Shown piece by piece: positions 24,359 to 37,042 of a DNA stretch of 64,000 nt (position 1 is the first letter of the stretch; each line of letters opens with the position of its first letter). Origin of the DNA: Lineus longissimus (Eukaryota > Nemertea > Pilidiophora > Heteronemertea > Lineidae). A model generated the notes under the pieces. That model saw only the letters and a list, made by a program, of their open reading frames with translations. It was not told where the DNA came from and ran no database searches. The DNA lies in the NCBI RefSeq assembly GCF_910592395.1, contig NC_088316.1:9052001-9116000 (forward strand). Direction: 5' to 3'. A program made the position numbers and the translations under genes.

Positions 24359-25755
24359 ACCATGCTCACTAGAGACCAGTTTAAACAGGCGCGGTTTACA
24401 TGGCAGCCAGGTGTTAATGTGTTGTATCAATTATATTGTCATCTGGGTCACTGGGTCATGCTTTTCACTGTGACCATCATGATTTGATGAAAATTTTTTA
24501 TATGGTGTCAGACTAATCATTTTTGGAGCAGAAGTCCTCAAGATACTTGCTTATCCTCAGTATGACTGATTTTAAAGACTCGATCAAGGTGATAGGAACA
24601 TTGAAAGGGATTATGGTTTAACTGATATGGGTTTCCTTTAAAAGGCATTGTGAGATTGATTAGGGTTATCAACCCCATTCTACATTCACAGAACTAATTA
24701 AACATGAAGGGCAATAGTGTTGCAATAACACCACTCCGAGGTGAAAAGGGGTTATAAAATAACAATAAGGATGCAGATATCACGCAACTTTCTTTATTCA
24801 GAATAACTCATAGCAATACATGTCGATTACAGCTATTCACATGCACTCATAGGCTCATATCCTAAAGTGTTGTTTCCATCTGAACCATATTTTACCACCT
24901 TCATTACAACCCAAATTCCCGAGCCAAAGATAATGGCATAGAAAGGCTAACATTCACCATCTCTAAAATAGGATAGTTTTATGTCGACTCTACGGCTAAA
25001 GTGAGTGTCCACAGTATTTTTAAAGGCAAAGATCTACAAGGAGCAGGATGCGGAGATGATGATGATGATGATGATGACACATAGCTTTTTAACTTTTTGC
25101 ACAGCAAGGAAATATCCAACAATGCCAGATTGTTATATAGTGAAGGGCTCACTATCTTAGATGGACTGGTATGATGTTATGACACGACATAAGATGAAAA
25201 CCTTTCCTTGGGAATCTCTGTGAACATGGTGAAAGTCCGTGAATGGAATGAAGGAAGTGTCTATTAACGAAATCCGTTTATCTACTCCATTTCAGTACTC
25301 TCAGGGTTACATGTCAGCTGACATATTAGACTGTCTCACTTAAACATGTTCCAGCACTTCATACTACTAAACTAGTTCCCTACTTGGGTGACCTGAGAAA
25401 GAATCCCAGACAAGATCTTTTAGCCTTCAGAATAGATGTTACACTTTCGACTAACTTTCCTCAAGTGCCGGCCCACGGCGAAACTGGCACGCGTCATCAC
25501 TGTGACCACGTGACCAAGTTTCCTTTGTGATTCGTCACTTGAAAGTGAAACTAGTAGTTAACCAATCAAATGACAGAGATTTAATTGACTAAATTATCTC
25601 TATCAAGGTGTGGCTCGCGCGTTATTATGGCAACGAGCTAAATGGTCTCCCTGATGGAGGTTCCAGGAATATTGAGAAAGCATGGGAGATCAATGAGTGC
25701 AAACTGTCAACACATTAGATAGGTTTAGCAAATCATTATACCACAAAATCATCAA

Positions 25756-25786
<31 letters not shown>

Positions 25787-27661
25787 GTGTCTGAAACTTG
25801 ACTTTTCCGCTAACATTACCTATATCGAGGCGCAGCGACGCTAGGGGTATTGCGCTTAATCACACATCGCTATTTGATTATAGGTAGCAAAAATAAAAAC
25901 AGACAGGCAAACTTCAAACACCCTCAGACTCAAACTGTTGGTACCAATGGATGGAGAATCTTTCTGGAAGTAAAATGATACAAAAATATCTTGATTTGAT
26001 CCAGCAGTAAAGGTAAAAGACCCCTCCAAGTGAGAAACATTGTCGCTTGCGTGGACTCAACCTCTAGCTGAAGTCGGATTCACTACGCCAATAAACCCAA
26101 TTGGCGCATATCCGTAGTGTCAGGCATAAACACTCATCCCGCCTTGGAGGAGCAATACTCTCCGGAACTTGGTGTGATGATACCTTTGTGCAATATGCCA
26201 AAACTAATTTTTCGTTCCCGATTTGACATACTAATAAAGATGAAGGAAATTCAATTTAATTGTTAAGTCAGCGTCAAGTGTTTTATATTTGGAGGTAGTT
26301 TGTTGTTATTTTATAGTCACGCCTTACAAGGGTTTCCTTAGTAAATCACTGATTTATTGCAAACATGTTTATATTGAAATTGTCTGCAAAAAATAATGTA
26401 TTTTTCTAAGATGAGACAATGAATTAGGCTGATAATTTGTTTGCCCATCCTTGTATATTTATGTACCGGGGTATATAGTATTAATGTACATTTCTTGTTA
26501 GGCCACATGTTTTTAATTTGTTGGTTGGTTTACGGTTGACCATGAGGTTGACCATGATTCTGCCGGAAAAAATAAATTTGTATCAAGTGTTTATACTGTC
26601 ATACATGTGTCATGACTGTGGTGGTTATTTATTGCAATAAGCATAGCAAAACTTCTATAAGCAAAGTATTTTCTTGAGTCTTGATCTCCTGCTCAATAAT
26701 TGGCGTCATGCAACACATCATTGCTAGTTGTCTTTCTTGTTTGATCGTTCTTGTTTTCACATTAAAAAGCAAGAAGACATGTAGACAATACAACTACAAA
26801 AAAATATAAGAAATTTACTGAATACCATATCCTTGTTTTTCTTTACATCAAAGCTTTAGCTCCCATGTTGGTACAGCTAGTAGGATCCCCCCCCCCCCCC
26901 CCCCACACACACACCAAATAAATAAGGTCCCTTATTTCTTAAAAATATTTGAAAATGAAATTGAATGTGAACTTCATAACAAATTGACCGTTACTTGTAT
27001 TTGTAAGAAAGTGCCAGGGCGCCAACCTGGATCCACCCCTGAAATTAATACAGTTAGGCAACCTGTGAAAAGCCTGCTTTTGCATCATGACTCACCAAAG
27101 TCCTCTAGGCTTATTAAAGCGATACTATTGGCAGCTTAATAGGCTCATAATCAACAACAATATATCAATGATATGTGGTGACAGGATTTGAGAACTTCAC
27201 CGAGCCTACCCCAGACCAGGGGTTGGCCTTGTTCCTACCGTTCCATTAAGAGCTTTGCCAACGTTGTTCAGGTGTCTATTCCCCCACAAGTTATTCAGAT
27301 GTCTATGCCCCCCTCCCTCTTCCCCCATTCACCCACAAGTTAATATTCAGGTGCATATGCCCCAGGCCCCCCCCCCATTCACCCATAAGTTGTTCAGGTG
27401 TCTACCCCCTCTACACTTATACATTCAATTAGTCTATTTTCAAGGCTATCCGTGTTAAAGGCTGAGCTGGCTTTTCCGTGTAAGCAATTAAAACTCTCAT
27501 CATTCAGTACACGGCGTTTACAAACAGTTCATAGGAGTTATCAATACCTCGACTCTAGGCTTCAACTGAGAAATACTACAATACTTTGTACAGCACCATA
27601 AAACCATGTATATTATAGTCTCACCTCTCAGTGAGCTAAAAACTTACCCCCCTAAAATATA
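24359..27661. other. No supported gene; microsatellites and a short tandem repeat
   Basis: Contains GAT repeats at about 25055 and the complementary ATC repeats at about 25745, poly-C at 26887-26904 followed by CA repeats, and a loose 55-70 bp tandem repeat at 27250-27415 built on GTTCAGGTGTCTA and CCCCCATTCACCCA. No coding signal seen. Confidence 0.6.
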
Positions 27662-29160
27662 CAGGGTGCCCCAGAAAAAAGGTAATCCTGGCAAAAAGGG
27701 TTAATGTGATGAGATCATGCATTTTAACACTTTTGGCATTGGCAAGCCATTGCTTCATAGTAAATCAGAAGCTATGAGCTTTCCATTGATGCTACTGTGA
27801 CACCCATGCTGCTACGCATGACTGAGCACCAAGGCTTGTTCATCGAAAGAGGAGGAGGCCACGTGGAGGGTGTCGCGGCTTAAAGGCCAGGACTCCTGCT
27901 TTTATGATTGCATGACATGTACAAATCCTTAAACACTGGACTTAAAGCTCCGCATTAAATCAAGTTTGATCAAAATTGAAGAACCCAGTCCAGAGATATA
28001 GCAAATTAACGGCTTTGTTTACATGTTATGTAACAGCCTTGGTTAGGTTTCTAAGTAAAGTCAGGCGGCAGGTTTACTGACATAGATCAGGCTGACGTTG
28101 GATTTCTTACTATAAATAGTATAAATTTGTCTGTATTACCTTACCTTATTATAAGGTATATCGAAGCTTTAAATTAGAAAAACATTATGATAGTTTAAGT
28201 ATTGTATAAATTGATGTATTTGATGCAATTTTCTGTAAAAAGAATCAAATTTGAAAAATCAATTAAGTTCTATAAATGTGCCTGAATTGTCTAGAAAACC
28301 TAATTGGACCATATTTGTGGGGTCTATGTTTTTTTTGGCATTGATTTTGTTTCCCCACTTCATGAATTAGCTCAAATAACACTTTCTAGATGTGAGAGTT
28401 GACTTCTAAAATAAATATAACCGGTTTTCCCAAAAAAATAAAATATTTAATTAAAATATTTTTTGGAATACAATAAACTCATTTATTATGGGCAAAGGTA
28501 TGCTTTCATACTTGAACATTGAAAATGTCAATGAAAAACAGACTTCATATATCAATTTTAAGAGCATTAATTTATATGTGTCCTCCCAAGTAGGGCAATA
28601 GCCTGATCTACATCACAACTTTGGTGAACCCGCCGCCTGGCTCTAACAAGCCTGTTGCTAGCCTGATTAGGTGATCTAGCTGTCAAACACCTGAAAGGCT
28701 ATATCTTCAAAATGGATGGAGCAAATTGCATGGGGTTTTCTGTATTATATAAATTGTTAGGTGCACTTTTGAAAACGTCTTACAGCAGGAAATGGCAAAA
28801 TACCTGGAGTTATGGCCTTCAATCTGTAAAATTCTGGATTTATCAGGGAACAAAATGTATCTGAAAGAGGGTAAGCTGTTATTGGTTATTCAAACACGAA
28901 TGCTTTTGTGCCCACATAATCTGGCATAACATCAGGATGGAGTTTCCCAACTTGGAACAAGGTAAAATCTGCAAGTCTTTTTCAGAGCCTTGGTGCTCAG
29001 TCATGCGTAGCAGCATGGGTGTCACAGTAGCATCAATGGAAAGCTCATAGCTTCTGATTTACTAAGAAGCAATGGCTTGCCAATGCCAAAAGTGTTAAAA
29101 TGCATGATCTCATCACATTAACTCTTTTTGCCAGGATTACCTTTTTTCTGGGACACCCTG
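27662..29160. mobile_element. Mariner-like non-autonomous element with 175-bp TIRs
   Basis: Left arm 27662-27836 and right arm 28986-29160 are inverted repeats differing at about three positions. They start CAGGGTGYCCCAG and are flanked by TA on both sides. A TA duplication and a CAGGGTGTCC end fit the Tc1/mariner group. The 1.15 kb interior has no transposase frame. It does have further inverted segments, so the whole element can fold back. Confidence 0.8.
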
Positions 29161-29444
29161 TATGTTGAAAAAACACAAATATTTTCAAGAAACAAACAGT
29201 GACTCAATAAAATTCGCAAAAAATAATAGCTGCTGGGTGCAAGGAAGTGATGAAATAACTTCACTCAAGAGTCACGGGAGCTAATAAAATACAATACACT
29301 CAAATATATGCTGATACCATAGCGATCTGAGGGTTCTCCAAGAGGCGAAATGGAGTCTTGCAAATAACCAAAATGTTCTGCAGAAAGTGGACAATCAGAG
29401 TCAGCTACATGAACTGTATCAGTCTCATTTGCGGTCGGTCCTTC

Positions 29445-30042
29445 TCAATCAATACCATAATCTGGAAGATCATTTGGCTCCAAATGGTCATTACTACCAG
29501 GGTCATAAAACATATTATCGATATGAGAATGTCCTGAACCTAACAGACGTAGAATACCCTCAATATAAAGTTGGCAAGGGGTATGACCACGTTCTGAGGA
29601 AAGTCGGTGATTATTCCACTGATTTTGGAAAATGGTGATGTTTCTCTGCATGCGAGGTGTAAAAACATATTGAAGGGACCAACGATGGATATTGTTATTT
29701 ATATCAAGGATACCAGAGTCCTCCATAAAATAAAAAAGATCATAATAGACATTAGTCGAACCGTGGAAAAGGTCACGCCAAAATCTTTCAATCCTTTGAT
29801 TATGAACAGAGCGGCCACGAATCATGCTCCCTCTGTTCATCCCACGATTGACGTTCATATAGGTCTCGACTTCATTGTTTTCTGTTCCACGATCCGCCCT
29901 TACTCTTGATGGTATTCCATATGTTGAGGTGGCAGTCCGAAAAGATCTTAGCACGGTTGCTGCACGATTGTTGCACGCAATGGACAGAAAAACCATCAAA
30001 CGGCTGTACCCATCAATACCACCATGGATGACAAAGCCCCAT
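29445..30042 (-). CDS. Integrase-like gene, exon 3 (catalytic core)
   Basis: The acceptor TATTTTCAG is at 30043-30044; the stop codon is TGA at 29445-29447. Encodes WGFVIHGGIDGYSRLMVF, GIPSRVRADRGTEN, GRSVHNQRIERFWRDLF and a C-terminal tail ending LPDYGID. The second Asp and the Glu of the triad are present. Open frame further upstream of 30042 is intronic. Confidence 0.8.
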
Positions 30043-33000
30043 CTGAAAATATAAAATAAAATACATAAGTATATCAAAGTGATATTCACAGGACTAATTG
30101 TGGTCGAAACAATTTGGACAAAAAATGTGCCCCTGCTAATGGCATTCTGGCTGCCAACTACATTACAAACAGCATAACAGTGCAAGGGTGCGGGGTGGTT
30201 GTAGAAGAACCACGACAGTATGTATACATACAGGATGTCCCATGGGCTCCCGAACAAAAGGGCCGATCGACAACACTGGTCAATACGAGTATTATCCAAT
30301 GGGCTCAAGAGCCCAGGGGACATGCTGTTTGTCATGTTTTCAGCGTCGACACCTACAGACGATGGACCATTTGACACTAGTGAGTCACGTCAAAAATGCT
30401 GAGCGTCATCAACGACTGCCTGATGACCATGTTCACATTTGGCGCATATCTGTTTTCCACATAAATATCCGAAAAAAATTCTCCAGGAACAAATGTTTTT
30501 GTTTTTGTCACATGCATGCACACAACGGTCATCTTGAACAAAATGTTTATGTCATTTTGTTCGTCATGTGTGCCTTAGCTTAAACATTTTTTGGTAGCCC
30601 CATCTATTCTACATATGAATTGAGAGGTCTACTCAGCCATTTCTCTTGGGAACTCTTTTTGTCAATAAACAAAATGAGGATAATCTTAAATACCCTATGA
30701 CTATATTTATCAAAAATAAGGTACTCTTTTAAATAAAAAATATGTGTTAATTTCATTCAATTGCTCCAGTTGGTAAGGTCACACCAGGACTTTTAATGCG
30801 GAGACATCCTAGATTGTTACTTCGGCCCTTCCGGGTGAACATTTTGACCTCTGCTGATCTAAATTACTAAATAAAGGTGTGGTCAATAATCAATCTATTT
30901 CAAATCGTAGCCTAGGCCAAACCCTTTCAGACGATACCTCATCGGATGATATTCTTCAATGATTCCTATACACAAATGACGTTTTGGGTATTTTTTCGAG
31001 TCTCATAATGGTCCACAACAGGAGTTTCCAAGAGATGGCTAGGCAAACCCCTCAATTCATAGAATGGATGTACCTACCCAAAAATGTTTATAGCACTTGT
31101 AACCTAAAAACCCTTTTTTTGCACAATTCTTGCACTTGGCTCCCCTACATAGCCTTAGTTAGAACTTCTTTGCAGAAGACTATAGTTCATTTCCAGGATA
31201 AAACATTATGCAAATTGGTTTTTTAAATTATTGAGGTCGGTCACGTGACCTGATTAGCAAAATTAGTAAAAAATATATTTAGACATGTATGTATAATCTA
31301 GTTTTCCAATCGGCATCATTCTGGTCAGAAGAACAGTCTCATTATATTGCAGGAAAAAAGCAGTTTGAGAACTTTTTAGGTTTTTTTACCACACGCAGGT
31401 GTGTTTAGACTTATGGTGTGTTCACACTGGATGCGAATTGAAACCGTATTCCGTAGAGCGCTCTCCGGAATACGAATTGGTTAATCCAGTTTCAGAACGG
31501 TCGCGTCACACTGGCCCGAATACGCATTCAAATCGGTTTAAAACGCGCCACACTAATGCGTACTAACGACGCGCCATCTATTATCATTATTATTATTATT
31601 CATTAACCTCCCATATGGGAGAATAAAATTTACAAGTACAAAATATATAAGTATATAATATCACAGTATCACACAGTCATTATTAACAAGTTAAAATCGC
31701 GAAAGGTGCTTGACCATTTCCATCTCCCGGCCATGCCTATTGCCAAAGTTCGGGTCAAAGAGGAGTGTCCTCAGCGAGTCAACACCACCGTCGCTAAATG
31801 CGGAGAATCCCGGCCTCGCCCTCGAAAACGAGGCCAAAACCGGGGAAAACCCCGCCGCAACGATGTTGTTGACCAGCGTACCTTTGACCAACGAACCGGC
31901 GGCAACATACCTTGCCAGGAAATGAGAATGCAAGTCACGTGCAAGGGAGTTGATTTTTCCCTATTCTATGGCATAACAAAAACGATTTGAGTTAATGAAT
32001 TTAAATACATCAGTTAACTAGTTCGGAGCACTAGTTCCCGCGGTCAAAGGTCACTTTCCATGCGCCGGGCGCATGAGCAGTGCGATCGAAAACCTTAATT
32101 CGTATCAAGCGCGTCACACTTGAAATCTCAATACGGTTTCGTTGATTCGGATTAGCTGATTCGCATTCAATTCGGTTTAAGAACCGTGTTGGTTAAAGCG
32201 GATTGAGATCGGTATGAACCGAATTGAGTGTGACGCCCCAATACGTATCAACGTTTTAATTCGAATTCAATTCGTGTTAAAACCCCAGTGTGACCACGGC
32301 ATTAGAGGACTTTATTCATAACTGCACAATGAAAATATTTTTTATTTTGATACCACCATTGTAATATAATGTAAAGGATTACACTTTTCGATTATAGCAT
32401 GATTTATTCCAGCATAGGTCTATGAATGATGCTGTTTTGGAAATGGGGAGTGCGGGAATACAGATAAGGCGTGATGCAAATTAATAGAAACTGATTTCAA
32501 GATGGCCACCCTGGTTGTCATATCGAGAATGAGACAAGACCACTAATGAATATTCATAGGTTGGAGGGTCGAGGCCTATCAATTAGACGAGTGCATGTTT
32601 TTTACTCTCAAGTACATATTTGGAGAGGTATTGAAAAAAATATTTGCTGTGGCAAGTCTACAGATATAAAGAAATTATTTGATGAAAAAATTAATTTCGA
32701 ATTTTGCTAATTGGGTAATAGGGGGCGTGTTTTGAGTTTTTTCTGCCAGTTGGCTGAAAACAGTGGAAATATCAAAGTCTGTCTAATTTGTCGATTATAA
32801 AAAAATTTCCGTGGTCAATCACCAATTTCCATCGCACCAGTTACTCGCAAGACTAACCCGTATATCATATCCGAATTTCAGTTTCACTACTTGACGCATT
32901 CTTTGATGCGTCGCGGTCAAACATTGACAATTTAACTGCTAAAAGGCTTAAAAAATCAATTGTGGTCTTGTCTCCATTTACACTACATTTTGGGGCAATA

Positions 33001-35900
33001 TAGTGAAAAATTTGAATGTGCTCAAATCACTCTAATTCATTTAGAATATTGTATTGCTGATGATTTAAGGTCAAAACAAGCTAAAATAATGAGAAAAAAA
33101 CTTAATTTGACCCAAATAAGAGTCAACCTAACCCTGGTCTAAGTTCGGTTTCATTTTTACAAGTCTTGTTGTGTTGCCATTCATTTTGTAATTTCTTTGA
33201 AACTACCTTGGCCTTGATTCTGAAAGTTGTGCCCTAAGCAGCAAAGATATTCCTGAATCACATCCTAAATTTTCAGCTCCATAGCTTGCTTATTCTGGCC
33301 AGGGCAGGTCTTTGAATTTGGTGCTGTTGGCTGCAAAATCATGACTTTTTGTCGATTTTGTCCTCTTTTGTCGCTTTGGCACAGTTGTACCACTCTTTGA
33401 AATGTCTCTCATTTCTCCAAAAATGTCCAGATATGACTTTCCTTTGTTGGAGAGTTGTGGGATGTCACGTACATTAGTTTGAAAAAAATCTCAAAATGTT
33501 AACCCCTGAAATGTACCTTCATTGAGACAAGACCACTAATGAATATTCATAGGTTGGAGGGTCGAGGCCTATCAATTAGACGAGTGCATGTTTTTTACTC
33601 TCAAGTACATATTTGGAGAGGTATTGAAAAAATATTTGCTGTGGCAAGTCTACAGATATAAAGAAATTATTTGATGAAAAAATTAAATTTCGAATTTTGC
33701 TAATTGGGTAATAGGGGGCGTGTTTTGAGTTTTTTCTGCCAGTTGGCTGAAAACAGTGGAAATATCAAAGTCTGTCTAATTTGTCGATTATAAAAATATT
33801 TCCGTGGTCAATCACCAATTTCCATCGCACCAGTTACTCGCAAGACTAACCCGTATATCATATCCGAATTTCAGTTTCACTACTTGACGCATTCTTTGAT
33901 GCGTCGCGGTCAAACATTGACAATTTAACTGCTAAAAGGCTTAAAAAATCAATTGTGGTCTTGTCTCGAATCGAATGAGCCAATTTTCGAAAGGAACTTT
34001 CCTCTAGTCATCCCCAACATTCAGACCAAAAATTAATTTCACCTGACAAATGGTTCTACTTCAAATTGACAGAAACCGATTTCAAGGTGGCTGCCCAGGT
34101 GTTATATATCAAGAATCAAACAAGTCCCTTTTTTGAAATGAACTTTCCTCTAGTCACTCCCAAAATACATACCAAAAATGTTTTTACCAGAGTTCTCTTT
34201 TGAACGGAAATTGAAAAGTTAATGGACTTGGTGATGGTACATACCTAATCAACTTATGGTTTCCATCTATATGCCAAAGGGAATTTGGTCCCGCAACCCT
34301 GTATGAACGCCTCCTAATTGAATGACACCACCTTAATGCCACCGATGTCGGGTTTACTCGAAGCATACTATCTCTAACTCGCTGCCGAGAAACATAGATA
34401 TTCTCGCTTACAAGCCTGGCGTGAACTAATCTGTAGCCAAGATGTCGATTGAAGGAACAGATGGTGCGGACAACTGCATCAAGTTGCATATTGTTTATCC
34501 TGGTACGACGCAATCTGTATGACAAGGAATAATATCTGAAAGATATAATAATACAGAATGTTTCAGAGAATCTATCAGAATATATGTAGACCAAAACCTC
34601 GCTATGCCGCGGTTTTGGCCAATATTTTGGCTTCACCAGAGCGGTTTGGGTGAGACAATCAATACCGACAGTGAGGTATCAATTTCTATTCTAAAAACAT
34701 CTCAAATTAAATATCGACTTATGTGATGTTTTAAATGCTTTTGAAATGACTCCACATTTTGCACCAACCCAAGCGGTTTGGGTTGTCTCACCCAAACCTC
34801 AGTGGTGAAAACGAAGCTAAATATCTATTATGAAAAAAATATTCTCAGTCGGGTGTTTTTAATTTGATACCTGGCTTACTTCTATGGATTTTGCGCTCAC
34901 AAGTGGCCGTACAGATGGACGGATGGCAGGTATTTTCTCTGCGAGCGACCCGGGACAACTAAACAAAATGAGTCAACCAGGGAAACAGACAACAATAGTT
35001 TTCAATCCATCAACATCTTACAATACATTGTAAGGTGGATCGAACACCCGGCATAATACATGACCCGTTTAGGCCCAAGTAAAGGTAGAACTTTAAGGAG
35101 TATCGCAAAGCAAGAAAAATACAGATAGGAATTTCCGTTTCACAATATTAGCTGTCAGGGGTGTGGTTTTTGAAGAAGGAAAATGGAAATATCCCGCCAG
35201 ACAAGCTAATTTGGGTTTTTTGAAACATGTGCAACTGCTTAATTTTTATGTACAGTTTTAGCTATGACAATGACTATGTAATTTTTAACAACATTCAGCA
35301 GCCAATTTAATCCATGTTAATTCCCTGTGTAAATTTTCAAGACACCCGAGAATTCAAATTAGTTTTGAGATCCAAGTTCAAAACGTTTATTTTTGGCCAC
35401 CCGGTATTTCGCATTTCCAATTACCTGTATGACAAGACAAAGGACTGAAAACTTTGAGTCCAATTATCTCTAAAGAACACGAAGCTAAGATGGGATGGCC
35501 CAGTCAGGTTCTTAGGGGCTCAAATATTGATTATCAAAGGTCCACCCCACCAACTATTATCAAGTTGACTGACTGTTGACAAGTACATGTATTTTTTGTT
35601 GAATGGCCTAAAATAAGTATTAATAATATAGCCCACAGTAGCCTGCATTATTTATTGCCTCTAGGCTCTAGACATGCTATATCATGAGTTTTGAGCAAAT
35701 GACTTACCTCAACCTGCGGCGCACTGTTGATACAGAAACATGTAGCATAGCTGCAATCCTTGGAACAGTGAAATCGAGGTCAAAGAAAAATTCCAATTGT
35801 TGTTGAGAAATTGCATAGGCTGGGGGGGGGGGGGGCAACTTGACCACTCCAAGTACGTTGAGAATGAAATCCTGACCGTACACCTGCAGGTGTCTTGAAT
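29445..35900 (-). CDS. Three-exon DDE integrase-like gene
   Basis: Three minus-strand exons join without any frame conflict: 35708 upward (HTH), 34535-34245 (helical region and first Asp) and 30042-29445 (rest of the integrase core, to the stop). Both introns split an Arg codon as AG|A with GTAAGT and GTATGT donors and pyrimidine-TTTCAG acceptors. The product resembles a widespread, little-described animal family with an integrase (rve) core: HTH with VSVSTVRRRLR, then GPNSLWHIDGNHKLIR, FVIHGGIDGYSR, RADRGTEN and NQRIERFWRD. The Asp in HIDGN, the Asp in RADRG and the Glu in RIERF are the expected DDE triad, so the core is intact. It could be a transposon gene or a domesticated one; no terminal repeats were linked to it. 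The N-terminal start is unclear because of a 14-nt G run at 35822. Confidence 0.75.
31410..32310. repeat. Possible inverted-repeat element with TCACACTGG ends
   Basis: GTGTGTTCACACTGG near 31420 and CCAGTGTGACCACGGC near 32290 are inverted. Variants of GAATACG and TCACACT recur throughout both halves. The middle (31570-31930) differs: TTA repeats followed by a coding-like minus-strand frame with FSAFSDGGVDSLRTLLFD, perhaps a fragment of a nested retroelement. Confidence 0.35.
32531..33967. mobile_element. Composite with 444-bp terminal direct repeats
   Basis: Two direct copies (32531-32974, 33524-33967) of a 444-bp unit differ at about three positions. Each unit itself starts GAGACAAGACCAC and ends with its inverse GTGGTCTTGTCTC. 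Outside the pair, GAAT occurs on the left and directly on the right, fitting a 4-bp target duplication of the whole 1437-bp unit. A diverged paralogue of the flanks at about 34073-34160 (ATATCAAGAATCAAACAAG) has a single GAAT and no insert. The 549-bp centre has no ORF, primer-binding site or polypurine tract that I recognise. Confidence 0.65.
34245..34535 (-). CDS. Integrase-like gene, exon 2
   Basis: Acceptor ATCTTTCAG, donor GTATGT. Encodes YYSLSYRLRRTRINNMQLDA, the RQRVRDSMLRVNP segment, an RRRSYRV linker and WHIDGNHKLIR. The Asp is the first catalytic residue of the DDE triad. No stop or frameshift. Confidence 0.75.
35708..35850 (-). CDS. Integrase-like gene, exon 1 (HTH), 5' end uncertain
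   Basis: Encodes AYAISQQQLEFFFDLDFTVP and then RIAAMLHVSVSTVRRRLR, a helix-turn-helix as in the N-terminus of this integrase family. Donor GTAAGT at 35707. Upstream, a 14-base C run (minus strand) at 35822-35835 replaces the residues that usually precede the AYAIS segment, so the start cannot be fixed. Confidence 0.6.
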
Positions 35901-36043
35901 CTTCTGCACCTGCAGGTGTCCTGAAAAAAAGATGTTAAAGAAATTCACATTGAATTTGAATACATGTATGCCAGGTGGGTAGTGTGGCTGTGTGCTGGCC
36001 ATGCGGAGGTTCGGATTTCTCACTACTAGACCCTCTTTCAGTA

Positions 36044-37033
36044 GGCAGGCGGTATTTGCACCACGCCACCACGGGCACCACGCGACCACCACGCCACCAC
36101 GCGAACAGGCGGAGCGATCATAATGACGATATCAAAATAGCGGTCGATTCATTGGATCATGGTTTCTTGGAACAATTATAGATGGCGTTGGCTGCTATCC
36201 TAGCTTCTCTGATGCCCGTTCTTGGGATTATTGGAATAAAGGCGTACGCCAACTACTGAAATACGTACTGAATTACCGTTGAGTAACTAGACCTACTCCA
36301 ACTGACGACTGACCTGCAAAAACCATACGAGTACGAGTGGGTTATATAGTCTCCCTTTAAAGGGGTGGCCGTTCGTTTGGGTGGGGTGGGTTGGGGGGGG
36401 GAGGAGTTAGATTTATCACTCACTCGAACACATGTGCATAGTTTCAACATACTGTTGTGTGAGAGACCCTTATTGGCGACTTTGTGTAACTTTATCTTGC
36501 CTACCTAGCTGTTGCCTATAGTTTCCCATTAAAGGGGGACTATGTAGGAGCAGGGGGTAAGGGCATTAGGTCTTATTTGATTCATCACTGAATGTATCCC
36601 TGTTACAGGCGTGACTAGGTTAGGACAAATTGTGAGAGGTGAGAGACTCACTGGCTACTTTGTGTAACTTTATGTTGCCTACCAAGATGCTGCCTATAGT
36701 GCCCCTTTAATGGACATGTCTCGAATCTTATGCATTCTTTAGGGAAGGTGAATCACTAGGCTTCCCAAGCCAACAAGCTTGGGAATTCTTCTTCTTATCT
36801 TCAATATTGTGATCATTATTATACATTATTACGATACATTGTATATAATCCTTACAGGCACCAACGCAGTATACCAACATGCCATCTATAATTGGTAGGT
36901 GTAACCACAACTCTCAAGTGTCTGTGGTCTGATGGTCTGTTTTGATATCGTCATTATGATCGCTCCGCCTGTTCGCGTGGTGGCGTGGTGGTCGCGTGGT
37001 GCCCGTGGTGGCGTGGTGCAAATACCGCCTGCC
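36044..37033. mobile_element. Mutator-like element, 94-bp TIRs, 9-bp TSD
   Basis: Perfect 94-bp terminal inverted repeats (36044-36137, 36940-37033) starting GGCAGGCGGTATTTGCACC and rich in CACCACG motifs. They are flanked by an exact 9-bp duplication, CTTTCAGTA (36035-36043, 37034-37042). Long TIRs with 9-bp duplications are the hallmark of the Mutator (MULE) superfamily. The 800-bp interior has no transposase; it contains two copies of a GTGAGAGAC ... CTTTGTGTAACTTTAT segment. Confidence 0.85.
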
Positions 37034-37042
37034 CTTTCAGTA

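Larger units (their letters stand above)
30043..34244 (-). other. Intron 2 of the integrase-like gene, filled with repeats
   Basis: 4.2 kb between the two core exons. It holds the 31.4-32.3 kb repeat, the 32531-33967 composite, and otherwise AT-rich sequence without a coding signal. Confidence 0.6.

Noticed and set aside
25047-25775. GAT and ATC repeats as terminal inverted repeats of an element
   Set aside because: Complementary microsatellites occur often by chance; no matching flanks beyond the repeats.
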